From positions 79,501 through 143,500 of the forward strand of contig CM075345.1 in NCBI GenBank assembly GCA_037693485.1: a DNA stretch of 64,000 nucleotides, written 5' to 3'. This stretch comes from Kitagawia praeruptora (taxonomy: Eukaryota; Streptophyta; Magnoliopsida; Apiales; Apiaceae). A model generated the notes under the pieces. That model had not been told where the DNA came from, ran no database searches, and saw only the letters and a list, made by a program, of their open reading frames with translations. A program made the translations under genes and the position numbers. Below are positions 24,201 to 33,078 of the stretch, piece by piece (within the stretch, counting starts at the first letter, position 1; each line of letters begins with the position of its first letter).

Positions 24201-24778
24201 AATCATGTAGGTATCATATACCACGATCATTATTGAATCAACAGAAGAACCTTGTAGTGGTATTTGAGGAAGCAGGAGGAATTCCTCATAATATTACAAT
24301 CTTAACGGTAAACAGAGACACAATATGCAGTTTATTGAGTGAGATAACTCCACCTTCAGTTCGATCATGGGAGAGGAAAGAAAACCAGTTGCGACCTCTT
24401 GTAGAGGATTTGAAAGCTGGAGCTCGACTAATTTGCCCCGATAGCAAAATCATAGAGAAAGTTGAGTTTGCAAGCTTTGGTGACCCTATTGGTGCCTGCG
24501 GAATGTACAGTCAAGGGACATGTCATGCTCCCAACAGTCAGAAAGTTGTTGAAGAGGTATGAATATATATCAGATAGATGTGCTGAGTGCACACGCGTAG
24601 ATGTTCTAATTTTTTCCCACATCTTTTTTTCTGTTTACAGCGTTGTTTAGGTAAGATTACATGTACGATTCCACTAGTGAGGGATGCTTTTGTTGATAGG
24701 AACAAGGATACTTGCACTGATACATTTAAGGTATTGGCTGTCCAAGTGAAGTGTGGTCCCGGCGCTGTGAAGCTCTAG
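9300..24778 (+). CDS. Secreted beta-galactosidase, GH35 with C-terminal SUEL lectin domain (19 exons, 837 aa)
   Basis: Exons: 9300-9482, 10285-10380, 10528-10640, 10730-10796, 11370-11462, 13440-13583, 13761-13855, 13958-14063, 14259-14343, 14469-14587, 14714-14884, 14980-15158, 15288-15397, 15497-15606, 15757-15864, 16015-16119, 23822-23967, 24211-24556, 24641-24778. All introns are GT-AG. The coding length of 2,514 bp is one open frame, typical of this family. Residues 1-25 form a signal peptide ending VVHA. The GH35 active-site signature GGPIILLQIENEYG puts the likely acid/base at Glu188; WTENWT puts the nucleophile at Glu259. A Cys-rich SUEL lectin domain covers about 748-835. The enzyme should release terminal beta-galactose from cell-wall polysaccharides or glycoproteins in the apoplast. 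TENWTAQYR and the lectin tail recall the Arabidopsis BGAL11/13/14 group, from memory. Introns 4, 5 and 16 hold transposons; intron 14 starts with a short (GT)n run. No break was found. Confidence 0.93.
10865..11294. mobile_element. MULE-like MITE in intron 4, ~118-bp inverted ends, 9-bp target duplication
   Basis: The ends ggcttaattataac and gttataattaagcc begin arms of about 118 bp that match each other with few differences. Identical 9-mers ttattttta flank the element at 10856-10864 and 11295-11303. The 190-bp centre is non-coding. Duplication length and long arms indicate a Mutator-type non-autonomous element. It lies wholly inside the intron and leaves both splice sites intact. Confidence 0.85.
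11615..12354 (-). repeat. 3' LTR of the intron 5 element, interrupted by a MITE
   Basis: The sequence matches 13070-13405 on both sides of the MITE at 11702-12099, from tgttaggacccgatctg at the left to cctaaca at the right. The MITE adds 398 bp plus a 3-bp duplication. Confidence 0.88.
11702..12099. mobile_element. PIF/Harbinger (Tourist)-like MITE nested in the LTR
   Basis: Terminal inverted repeats start gagcatctccaac and end gttggagatgctc. The trinucleotide TTA is duplicated at 11699-11701 and 12100-12102. The unoccupied site is visible in the other LTR near 13157, which proves insertion after the LTR element arrived. A TTA duplication with these ends fits PIF/Harbinger-type MITEs. Confidence 0.85.
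12417..12460. repeat. (TTC)n microsatellite
   Basis: A run of ttc triplets grades into T-rich sequence inside the intron 5 element. Confidence 0.9.
12538..13038 (-). pseudogene. gag remnant of the intron 5 element
   Basis: A short frame begins with an ATG at 13038, shortly after the primer binding site, and ends at 12835. A second minus-strand frame follows (12825-12538). It carries residues like the conserved Ty3/gypsy Gag region (LNTFVFKGIKLESWS, then EAESYFELS). The two are separated by a stop. Nothing recognisable as protease or pol follows. Confidence 0.6.
13057..13068 (-). other. Primer binding site (initiator Met tRNA type)
   Basis: In minus-strand sense tggtatcagaac follows the 5' LTR after one spacer base. 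It differs by one position from the usual tggtatcagagc. Confidence 0.8.
13070..13405 (-). repeat. 5' LTR of the intron 5 element (336 bp)
   Basis: It runs from tgttaggaccc to cctaaca, with gaagg as target duplication at its right edge, and is the uninterrupted counterpart of 11615-12354. Confidence 0.88.
16236..16543 (+). repeat. 5' LTR of the intron 16 copia element
   Basis: It starts tgttaaatcacat and ends gttttgtca directly before the primer binding site. tctatttataag at about 16360 is a TATA-like promoter candidate and matches the other LTR. Confidence 0.88.
16544..16555 (+). other. Primer binding site, tggtatcagagc
   Basis: This is an exact 12-base complement to the 3' end of plant initiator Met tRNA, placed immediately after the 5' LTR. 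Confidence 0.9.
17306..18300 (+). pseudogene. copia gag remnant
   Basis: An ATG at 17306 begins a gag-like start. A frameshift follows near 17362, and stops lie at about 17590 and 17797-17803. The capsid-type UBN2 region is recognisable between 17360 and 17900. A good CCHC knuckle is present (CRFCRQSGHITKDC, about 18010-18050); the following second knuckle-like run (CQHYHQKGHYTIQFC) is degraded. Confidence 0.85.
18290..21392 (+). pseudogene. copia pol remnant (protease, integrase, RT, RNase H)
   Basis: The order is protease-type WYFDSAC at about 18296, with a stop right after it; GAG-pre-integrase WHCRLGHP near 18692; integrase core with the first Asp in HSDIWGP near 18870, a second in CADNAKE near 19055 and Glu in NGHAERKHR near 19160; reverse transcriptase from about 19900 with YVDDM near 20438; and RNase H from about 20910 to 21392. 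A frameshift and several stops interrupt 18900-19015. A frameshift lies near 20190, a stop at 20817-20819, and further shifts near 20900-21090. Catalytic residues are thus largely visible, but no complete protein can be made. Confidence 0.9.
21399..21728 (+). repeat. 3' LTR of the intron 16 copia element
   Basis: It starts tgttacatcacat after the purine run aagggggg and ends gttttgtca. It is about 22 bp longer than the 5' LTR because of an extra segment near 21470-21500. Confidence 0.88.
21769..22121 (-). repeat. 3' LTR of the gag-only element
   Basis: In minus-strand sense it begins TGTTGG after the purine tract and ends ccatca at 21769. It shares long blocks with 23238-23575. Confidence 0.82.
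22271..23131 (-). CDS. Copia Gag (UBN2 capsid region, two CCHC knuckles), 286 aa, intact
   Basis: The ATG at 23131 starts MASNNYSSVSIPLFKGDHY, the usual opening of plant copia Gag. The UBN2-type capsid region covers about residues 20-200. Two perfect CX2CX4HX4C zinc knuckles follow at residues 233-246 and 254-267, and the frame ends EGEPLL. No frameshift or stop interrupts it. This is notable given that the neighbouring copia element is badly decayed. The protein would coat element RNA and form particles; enzymes must come from another copia element. No protease site or pol follows: only about 140 bp separate the stop from the purine tract. Confidence 0.9.
   Translation of the reverse strand: MASNNYSSVSIPLFKGDHYNSWAIKMKSYLKAMSLWEAIESDVEPTPLPQNPTTAQIKKCDEEVAREARALSCLHSAVSEEIFTTIMGCDTPKEVWTKIKEEFEGNQQTKLMQILNLKREFEMMRMKSNEGVKEYGSRLMSIVNQIKLLGGDFSSQRVVDKLLVTLPERYETKISSLEDNKDLSKITVSELINSLHAVDQRRSMREEEIGGKNEGLLLAKASSSKGTGNNVQCNHCHKMGHEEKDCWYNGKPQCYKCKKYGHLAKNCRFQNDEERMAQLIEGEPLL
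23141..23190. repeat. (TA)n/(TG)n microsatellite in the gag-only element leader
   Basis: An alternating ta run passes into tg repeats just upstream of the Gag start codon, between it and the primer binding site. Confidence 0.85.
23224..23235 (-). other. Primer binding site of the gag-only element
   Basis: In sense orientation tggtatcagagc follows the 5' LTR after two spacer bases and is an exact match to the initiator Met tRNA type. Confidence 0.88.
23238..23575 (-). repeat. 5' LTR of the gag-only element
   Basis: It begins tgatggaaatc in plus orientation, as at 21769, and is closely similar to it over about 310 bp. Its outer end carries a small duplication of aaacaaaacaatt and diverges from the left copy. 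Confidence 0.8.
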
Positions 24779-25543
24779 ATATATAAATGATTTAGTGTAT
24801 ATTTAAGACGGGTCTTTTTCTAAAACAAAAAAAATTGTAAACCAACCAGATATACAAAAAAACATAGTGAGATATTCAATACGAAAAATTTGACGGATTC
24901 AAGTTTTAGGTGCATGATACTATAATCAGGATATTGGTAACGTATTGTTCGATTGTATTTATTATAGATCAAGTAAATCTACTCATGCTAGAAACTTCTG
25001 CTGTTCTCCAAAAGAATAGCCAACTAATGCTAAGAGATTGCAAATTAATGTGGATGTCAATCACCAAATCAAGTCCGGACATCTTGATGTGCAATCTATG
25101 ATTCCACCATTTCACAAATATCTGTGCAAAATATATATAGTTTCATCATGTAGGAAGAAATTGTTTGCCACAACATCACGGTTTACCAGGATCACTTGGT
25201 ATGATCAAGACTATATCGACTGTATGCAAAAAATCTAAAGGTTGTTACATTTCCTGCTAAATATTGTGTTTTGCATAGGCTTTTCATTTGCTTATAAAAA
25301 GCATAGTATATCATATATCTTTTTATAAGCCATTATGGTTTGTGTGCATCGGGAATGATAAGAGAAATTCTCTGCGATCTTTGTTTTGAAATTGCTAGTG
25401 TTGCAGAAATAGTTAATAAATAGATTATCTTATCTACTTATTAATGAAATTTAAGGTCTTCGAAGAGTGATCTTCAAGATTTCTTCCAAATTTGCCATGC
25501 AACAATGTTAATATATGCTTTCTCACATTCATATCGAGATCAC
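24779..25543. other. 3' flank of the beta-galactosidase gene; nothing else recognised
   Basis: This is AT-rich sequence expected to contain the 3' UTR. I found no canonical AATAAA close to the stop codon, and only short open frames without recognisable features. Confidence 0.5.
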
Positions 25544-25562
25544 GTTTGAGATGCTGAAGGAG

Positions 25563-25792
25563 CCAACAACATGTTGGTGCAGTGGGTTGAACCCTTGTCT
25601 CCTTTGTAGGAGGTCAAGGGTTCGACCCCTGGGTGTGTGTGAGTTTAGTTTGTATTAGTTTTCTTTCTTTGTATTTGGCCGGGGGTCCTTCGGAAACAGT
25701 CTCCCTATTGTATAGGGGCATTGTCTGCGTACAGCTACCCTCCTCAGACACCACTTTGAGTGGTATTATAACTGAGTAAGCTAAGTTTTTTA
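25563..25792 (+). mobile_element. Au-like SINE with perfect 19-bp target duplication
   Basis: A tRNA-derived head carries a box A-like tggtgcagtgggttgaac (25574-25591) and a box B-like ggttcgacccc (about 25619-25629). The body has the ggccgggggtccttcggaaa and gtctgcgtac blocks that I recognise from the plant Au SINE family. gtttgagatgctgaaggag is repeated exactly at 25544-25562 and 25793-25811. The perfect duplication suggests a fairly recent insertion. Confidence 0.88.
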
Positions 25793-26543
25793 GTTTGAGA
25801 TGCTGAAGGAGAGATCTACATTATTTTCTTCACGCGTAACCATGATTGCGTACGACTGTACTTTGTGTAACCATTTTTTATGCGAGCCTCGAGAGCTATC
25901 CAACGGTCACTTTTGGTTGCTGATATAATGACATTATACCTATACTTATATGTTCATGTGTTGAAGTTATGTACTCAGTTTCTTCCAAGCACAATAGTAA
26001 TATGGAGGATTTCCTATTCTTTTTAGCCTCATTGTGGAAGTCATTAAATTGAATGATTGATTAAAAAAAATTGAATTGAATGATATAAACATGAAATAAA
26101 ATTTGGGTTAATCATCAAGTTGGTCACTAAAGTGGACCGAAAGTATCAAGTTGGTCACCAAACTGAAAATGGTTTCAAACAGGTCATTAAAGTCAATTAC
26201 GAGTACACTCTGTTAAATAACTTACTTTTCCTGGACCTGAAATATTAATAGGGCTTTTTTCATAAATAAATAGGAAAAAGTAAATTTTTGCAAATTTACT
26301 ATATTTAAGAATAGCTATTTGCAATATTACCAACCTAAGTTTCAAAATTGCAAAAATACTAGGTCCCCCCTCCTCCCTCACTTTCTCTCTCCTCCTGTCC
26401 AGGTAAGTCGGCCGACTTGTGTCCTTTTTTTTTCTTTTTCTTTTTCTTTTTTTTAAGATGGGTGCTATTTTGGGTTGGATGGCCCCGCAGGGAAAATATT
26501 CAACTTAATGCAACCACATTCAACTAAATGCAACTAAATTTCT

Positions 26544-26593
26544 GATTTCAAGTTCCATTTGTCAGTTGCCATTTTCGACCTCTTTTTTGAACG

Positions 26594-26632
<39 letters not shown>

Positions 26633-26681
26633 GTTCAAAAAAGAGGTCGAAAATGGCAACTGACAAATGGAACTTGAAATC
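26544..26681. repeat. Near-perfect hairpin with (AT)n centre
   Basis: Arms of about 55-60 bp starting gatttcaagttcc and ending ggaacttgaaatc are almost perfectly complementary, separated by about 30 bp of alternating AT. It looks like a 138-bp MITE inserted in the larger foldback element, or an extruded cruciform-prone palindrome. Confidence 0.85.
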
Positions 26682-26759
26682 AATAACTGAATTCAGTTGA
26701 ATATGCTCCTGCTGGGCCTTGCAACCCAAAACCACCAAAATTAAGGTGGACTGCTTTTG

Positions 26760-27385
26760 GGTTCCAAGGCCCCGCAGGGGCATATTCAACTAAATTTTAA
26801 TGTGGTTGCATTTGGTTGAATATTGCCCCTGGCGGGGCCTTGCAACCCAAATCCACCAAAATCACCCACCTTTAAAAAAAGTTGAATGTGGTTGCATTTG
26901 GTTGAATATTGCCCCTGGCGGGGCCTTGCAACCCAAATCCACCAAAATCACCCACCTTTAAAAAAAGTTGAATGTGGTTGCATTTGGTTGAATATTGCCC
27001 CTGGCGGGGCCTTGCAACCCAAATCCACCAAAATCACCCACCTTTAAAAAAAGTTGAATGTGGTTGCATTTGGTTGAATATTGCCCCTGGCGGGGCCTTG
27101 CAACCCAAATCCACCAAAATCACCCACCTTTAAAAAAGTTGAATGTGGTTGCATTTGGTTGAATATTGCCCCTGGCGGGGCCTTGCAACCCAAATCCACC
27201 AAAATCACCCACCTTTAAAAAAGTTGAATGTGGTTGCATTTGGTTGAATATTGCCCCTGGCGGGGCCTTGCAACCCAAATCCACCAAAATCTTAAAAAGT
27301 TGAATGTGGTTGCATTCAGTTGAATGTGGTTGAATGTAGTTGCATATTGCCCCTGGCGGGGCCATGAAACTCAAATAGCATCCCG
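26760..27385. repeat. 85/86-bp minisatellite, about six to seven units
   Basis: gttgaatgtggttgcatttg starts units at 26881, 26967, 27053, 27138, 27223 and 27299 (spacings 86, 86, 85, 85, 76), preceded by a degenerate unit from about 26760. Each unit contains cccctggcggggcc and caacccaaatccacc. Units are almost identical, and shorter units arise from A-run length changes. The unit core resembles the inner ends of the surrounding inverted repeat. Confidence 0.92.
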
Positions 27386-27420
27386 TCTTAAAAAAAAAAA
27401 AAGTAACAGGCGCTGAAAGC

Positions 27421-27475
27421 AGGCAGGAGGGAGGGAGGGAAGAGGGAGGAAGGAGGGAGGAAGGGTGGAGGGGAA
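27421..27475 (+). other. Purine tract with G-quadruplex potential
   Basis: Several GGG runs with 1-3 base loops occur in close series (gggagggagggaagaggg), enough for an intramolecular quadruplex. The opposite arm of the foldback carries the matching pyrimidine tract. Confidence 0.6.
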
Positions 27476-27899
27476 TTGGAAAGATGGTATTTTTGCAATA
27501 AATCTTTTTTCTTTTTGAAAAGATGGTATAATTGCAATTTAATTAGAAAGATGGTATTTTTGCAAAAATCATTTAAAAAGTTGGTATTTTTGTCAAATTC
27601 CCATATTAATATTAATACTGATTTCTTGGATTTTATGGTCTGCAATCTATATGCTAGGGTAACATAATCATTTCAGACAATAAAATCCAAGAAATCAATA
27701 TATATTATAGGATAGCATAATCATTTCATACAATAAAATCAAAGAAATCAACATTAATAAGTATTATCCATCGAGGAAAAGTAAGTTATTTGATATAGTG
27801 TACCTGTAACTGATTTTAATGACCTGATTGAGACCGTTTTCAATTTGATGACCAACTAACTTGATATTTTAGATTATTTTAGTGACCAACTTGACGGCC

Positions 27900-28429
27900 T
27901 ATAATATGAACATGGCATTTTGTTCTCTTGAAATATTAAAAATTTCTTTTTGCCAAAATACCTACAATGGTATTATATGCTTGAATTCAACTTCAAGTAA
28001 TTTACAACACAGAGACACATGTCCAAGAATACGTGTCTTCTTACATGATTCTTGTGCTTTTCTGTGAGTTTGTTTCATTATAGGTTAAATTTCAAAGTGG
28101 TTATATCGAAATTTTCATTCTAGTTATTGGGGTCTCTATTTCATCATTTGTCATTTTACTTTTTCATATTTGGAAGAATTACTTAAATTTCAGAGACTTG
28201 TTCGTAATTTACACGCATGCAATAATAATTTAAAATATTTTTAGAATATTAAATTATATTTGTGAACTCATAACAACTCCTAGCAATTAAAATTAATAAA
28301 GTGGGATTTTCGAAAACTAATCGGATACCCATACACTTATTTTTAAAGTATATTAATAATATATTTTTACGAACGATATTACGAAATTGTAAACAGTCGT
28401 ATCCCTTAGATATATATATCCTTGGATAA
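27900..28429. other. AT-rich intergenic sequence, nothing recognised
   Basis: No open frame, inverted repeat or retroelement signature was found. Confidence 0.5.
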
Positions 28430-28648
28430 GAGCATCTCCAAGTGTGAAATCTAAATTTGTTAGCTATAATGGTTATATAAATGGATTATACAATTTTTTT
28501 GCTAACAGTGCAGATATACATTCCAATAGTGTTATGTATAATTATGTTAAGCTAAAATTATACCTAAAAGCTTTTCTAGTTCAACATATATATCGAATCA
28601 TTCATGGTTATCTATATACTTTTTGCTAAGGGGTGATGGTTGGAGTGC
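28430..28648. mobile_element. Degenerate PIF/Harbinger-like MITE
   Basis: The left end gagcatctccaagtg and the right end ttgctaaggggtgatggttggagtgc resemble the two ends of the MITE at 11702-12099, including the inner gctaaggg motif. The right terminus is mutated, and the TTA-type duplication is not clear. Probably the same family, older. Confidence 0.55.
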
Positions 28649-29971
28649 AATATTTTTTTCCTAAAAGCTTTTTTGCTAAGGGTTTATATGTATTTAATGT
28701 AAAGGGGTTTGTTGATGTGTATTTTTATAAAGTTCATTCACAGGGAAGAAGTGATATCAATACCAATTCTAAGTCTTTTATCTCTTACAGTTCAGAAGTG
28801 TGGTGAAATATTATGGTGGTTTGTGTTTATCTACTAATTAATCTAATAAACCAGTAAAAACTATATAATATATATGTGAGAAAGTAATTCAAGAATTAGG
28901 GTTCTTCAATTGGCTATCATGAATGTCTAATTTGTGCCTCTTGTTTTGTTAAAAACAATCCTTCTGATGTTTATAAAATCCTCTCCCAAGATAAATTATA
29001 GTGCCTACAATCATCCCCTAATCGCCACTCACATTGTAAATCAAAGTATGACTATAGACTATTACAAACCAAGGATTATCAGTTTCACAATTCGCATATC
29101 AATCTCCCGATCTAATACTTAAATTGTGTCTATCATATCATGTACTAGAATTACAACTCCTCTCCCGATTCGTTATAATTTCTAGAGATTCAACTAAAAG
29201 TTCGCGACTCTTCTAATTGTATAAAGCTCTCAATGACAGATTAACTAACCAAGAAAGAATCACAATACAATCAAACAAACTCAATAAGCCAACGAATACT
29301 ACCCAACTCTTGGATAAAAGGATTAACTACTCATGATAAGATAAATACAATATGTATTAAGAACACAAACCATGAGTTTAAGAATTGAAGTACAAAGAAT
29401 ACAACTTGAATAGTTCCTTTGAAGTTCGGATGAATACCTTAACTCCTTTTTCCAATCTCCCTCGTAAGATGTTTCTCTCCCTTCTCTCTATTATAATAAT
29501 CTATGTGTATCTCTATAATACGGTTATCTATGGTACAATATTGTTTAAAACCCTACATATGTTTATTTACACTTGGATGGGCTTTTTAAGAGCCTTCTCA
29601 TGTGTATAAAAAAGAATTATAACTAAATAATAGAGCTCTAATATTAAAAATCTTGTCCAGATACAAGGCCTTGAAAATCAGCTTCAAGCCCTTGAATGCC
29701 AAAATACAGGGCCTTGAATGTCAGCTTCAAGCCCTTGAAAGCTTATGCTCATGTCTTTCACTTTTGCTCCTCTTCTACTCCTTTTCTTCCAATGTTATTC
29801 TACAAACATCAAAAATCATATTAGCATTCAATCCAAGTTAAAATGCTACAAATAAAGCTAATCAAGGACAAAATAATTATAAACCAAGGGTAAATGAGAA
29901 ATAACATGCTATAAAATATACATAAACTTAGCATGTATCAGGGTTCGTGAGCTCCGTGCTTTAATGGCTAG
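28649..29971. other. Non-coding repeat-like sequence, unidentified
   Basis: No coding region was seen. A 38-bp direct duplication (ccttgaa..tcagcttcaagcccttgaa) occurs at about 29668-29740. The stretch ends near tgtatcagggttcgtgagc (29935), which may be the outer end of a Tat-like LTR continuing after the solo LTR. Confidence 0.4.
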
Positions 29972-29976
29972 TTCCG

Positions 29977-32900
29977 TATAACATCCTAGAAAATTTTGTA
30001 ATTATAAATATTTATTTAATATTAAATGTGGATTATATTATGTGAATATTGTTGAGAACGTAACTTATATGTGATATCATGTTTACATGTTTATATGATG
30101 ATATTTGTGCGCCGTGTAAGTCCGTGAAATTTTATTTGTATTTTGATGATTAAAATCTATTTAAATCATGCATTATTGATCTTTTGAGAATTTTGTAAAA
30201 TCATCGGACTTATTAAAAATCATAAAATCTTTTGTAATATTATCTTTGCATATTTATTTAGTTTTTAAAATTATTGGGAGAATTATTTTGGGTGCTTAAG
30301 TGTTTGAAAATGATTTCAAAAGATTTATTGCGTTTAAAGGATCAAAACTTGTAAAATTCATATTTAATTCATTTTTTATCCTAAAAATATTTTTAAAATA
30401 TGGGGATGGTTGTAAATTCATGAAATTTATTTTAAAATTTTTTAAATTTATTTTACTGATAACTTTCAATTTAATTTTATTTTTAGAAGCTTTTATAATT
30501 GTTTTTTAAATGATTTTTAGTTTGGGGAAATTACAACTTGTCTTTTATTCCATATATATGTGTTCTTCCCCAATTCATTGGGTTTTCCATAAAGTTCCCG
30601 AGCTCTCTTCTCTCCTCTCCCTAATACAATCTCTTTCTCTAATCTCTCTCTCTCACAATTCTCTTCCATCTCTTTCCCTAAAAATCTATCTTCAGTTCTC
30701 TTTCAATTAATCTCTCTCTTTCCTTTTTGTTTGACCCGTGTGTGGGTGGGCGTTGTTGTGGTTGTGCAGCAGCGGTGGTATCATCGTGTATGTGTGTGGT
30801 GCGTGATGTGGTGGTGTCGTTTTGGAGGGGTTGCTGTTTGTGGGCTCAATTACTGTGGTGTGAGTGTGTATGTATATATATATATATATATATAGCTCGT
30901 ATGTCTGTGTGTTCTTGCAGTGATGTGCGTAAACTGTGAAGATGTGCTTGTTCATGTATGTATGGTCGAACTTTTGTGTTGAGATAATGGGACTTTGCAA
31001 TTGGTACGAGTGGAAGGCCGACAGAGAGCCAACACACGTGTAGAAAGAGTCTAGAGGAAGGAGACAATCATCGGAAATAGACGAGTATAATAGCAGAGTG
31101 ACGGACAAATTATAGAGGAAAAATGAATGTACAGCCGAGCAGAGGCCAATGTAAAAAGAAATAAAAATTGATGTAAAGTGAGTAAATAATCGAGATATAG
31201 GAATTGGAAACTTCGTGTATTGAGACAAGTTTATTATCCCTCACTTATTGTTCAAGTGATGTGAAACCTTCTATGTTATTTAGTTGTTTTTTTTTCGAAA
31301 TCCCTTCTTGCAAGCAATTATGCTCTTCATATTTATTCTGAATAATCTGAACCTATTTTGTTAAATATACGATGTTCCTTTCAAATCATTTTGTTAGTGC
31401 TTATACTCTTTATTCTCATTTCAAATGACATTCTTCTTCTGTTAATTCATAAACATACATTCTCAAATTATTCTATTATTGTTTATGCTCCTCACATATC
31501 GTTCAGGTGATGATTTCTTTTAAATTTATTTTATTTCAATATTCCTCATCTATGCTAATATTCTTCAAAGTATGTTTTCCTTCAAATTTATGTAAACTAA
31601 TTCGAAGTTTATACTGTTGTTAAGGCATGTGTTGCTCAGTGACGGTTAAAGCCGAGAATGAATTGAGATCTTCTTAATTATTCAAACTCATTATTATCAT
31701 GCCGGTTTGGCAGCTGAAGCCTATGAGTGCTTAGCTGACAAGAGTGAGACCTGGGGTAAATAAGAATTTCTTAAATCTTCGTTTTAAATTATTTAAATCT
31801 TTTATGTAAATTCGAATTTTGCCATGAAAATTTTATAATCAGTTGGTAACCTTTGAAATAAGTGGTTATAGCTTGTGCAGTGCTCAAATATATTATTGAA
31901 CTTTATATCACTTTATTCCTTAATTTCCTTATAATCGCTGTTCAATTTCTAGAATCTTAATAATTTGCTTGTTATCTAACTTATTAATGATGCCTTGTTG
32001 ATCTACTGATTCATAATTCTGTCTTGCGAAACTACATCATGCTTAGTTTAAATCTTATTGTTTTATTGTTATAATTTTTTTTATATCAAATGCTTTTACG
32101 TCCCTTAATATTTTAATGATGCTCATTAAAATGGCTTAATTAATTAAAAATGTTTTAAAATTTCCTTATATTGGGATGATCTGTTATCAGTGAGTATAAA
32201 GAACTTAAAAGTGAAATGTTTTAAAAGATTTTAAGGATCTTAATGTGGGGGATTCCGTTAAAATGTTTTCTACGGATTCCTTCAGATTGGAGGCATAAGA
32301 GGCCGGGTGACGCCGATCCAGCATTTTTTTAGCGTAAGAGGCTAGGGTGGTCCTAGTCCATCACTTTTATTAAAGGCCACTGTGTTGCAGAATTGGGAAC
32401 CGAATTTTATGTCCAGAGGGACTTCGTTTTCGGTATTGGGACTTTACGTGACTATTCACCCGTATTGTCCGGAGTCGTGGAAAAACTCCAATCAACTTAA
32501 ATGTTTTAACAAGTTTTATGAAAAGTATGTTTTGTTGATAGAATGATTTAAAGGAAAGAAATGATTTGCGAAAAAGTTATGAATTATAGAAAAATGGAAA
32601 GTTTTATTTTATGATAGAAATTGAGTTATTTCCTCGAGATGGTTTGATCATTGATATTGTTCATCAATGAAATATTGATAAATTGTTGTTACACTACTTT
32701 GCACTTGCTGAGCATTGTTGGCTCACTCTTGCTCTATTTTCCCTAACCTTTCAGTTATGATTAAGGATGGATGCCTACACCTTACAAATCATATGAGAGC
32801 GAGGAGTCAGTCTATACAAGATAAAATTCGAAGCCAGAGCGGGTAAGCGCGATTGAGATTAAGTTAAAGAATAGATGGTATAGTGGTTTGTATTCATAGT

Positions 32901-33073
32901 AGTGATAGAAGTTGTAATAATTTATATAATTTAGATTCTTGCTTCATACCATAACCTGGAATCGATCCTCGGAGAGGAATCGTTGGTGTATTAAGTTTTA
33001 TTATTACAGGTATTCCTATATGTTAATTTTTGGGTGGCGCCCTATCCGGGATACTGGGTACAGGGGTGTTACA
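29977..33073 (+). repeat. Solo LTR of a Ty3/gypsy (Tekay-like) element, 3.1 kb
   Basis: ttccg is duplicated at 29972-29976 and 33074-33078, directly flanking the block. The right end gggtacaggggtgttaca is the end motif of the gypsy LTRs elsewhere in the window. The left end tataacatcc appears to be a mutated TG start. The segment cacttgctgagcattgttggctcactcttgct near 32700 recurs in the LTR-like block at 38265 and, diverged, at 43620. No second LTR or interior is present, as expected after LTR-LTR recombination. A (TA)n run lies at about 30872-30893. Confidence 0.78.
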
Positions 33074-33078
33074 TTCCG

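Larger units (their letters stand above)
26105..27899. mobile_element. Large foldback (long inverted-repeat) element, ~1.8 kb
   Basis: The outer ~115 bp at each end match as inverted repeats (caagttggtcac left, gtgaccaacttg right). Subterminal stretches also pair: the left pyrimidine tract (26364-26400) with the right purine tract (27421-27475), and the left Gly/Cys-type ggccccgcaggg region with ggccccgccagggg on the right. Arms are therefore roughly 430-560 bp. The centre holds a separate hairpin (26544-26681) and a minisatellite (26760-27385). No transposase is present. Clear target duplications were not identified, so the superfamily is open; a MULE-related or Foldback-type element is likely. 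Confidence 0.72.

Noticed and set aside
27120..27645. Open frames on the minus strand through the 85-bp minisatellite and the purine tract
   Set aside because: They are translations of tandem repeats and low-complexity sequence, with no start context or protein-like features.
30707..31228. 173-codon minus-strand frame in the 3.1-kb solo LTR
   Set aside because: It runs through a (TA)n tract and pyrimidine-rich LTR sequence and shows no recognisable domain.
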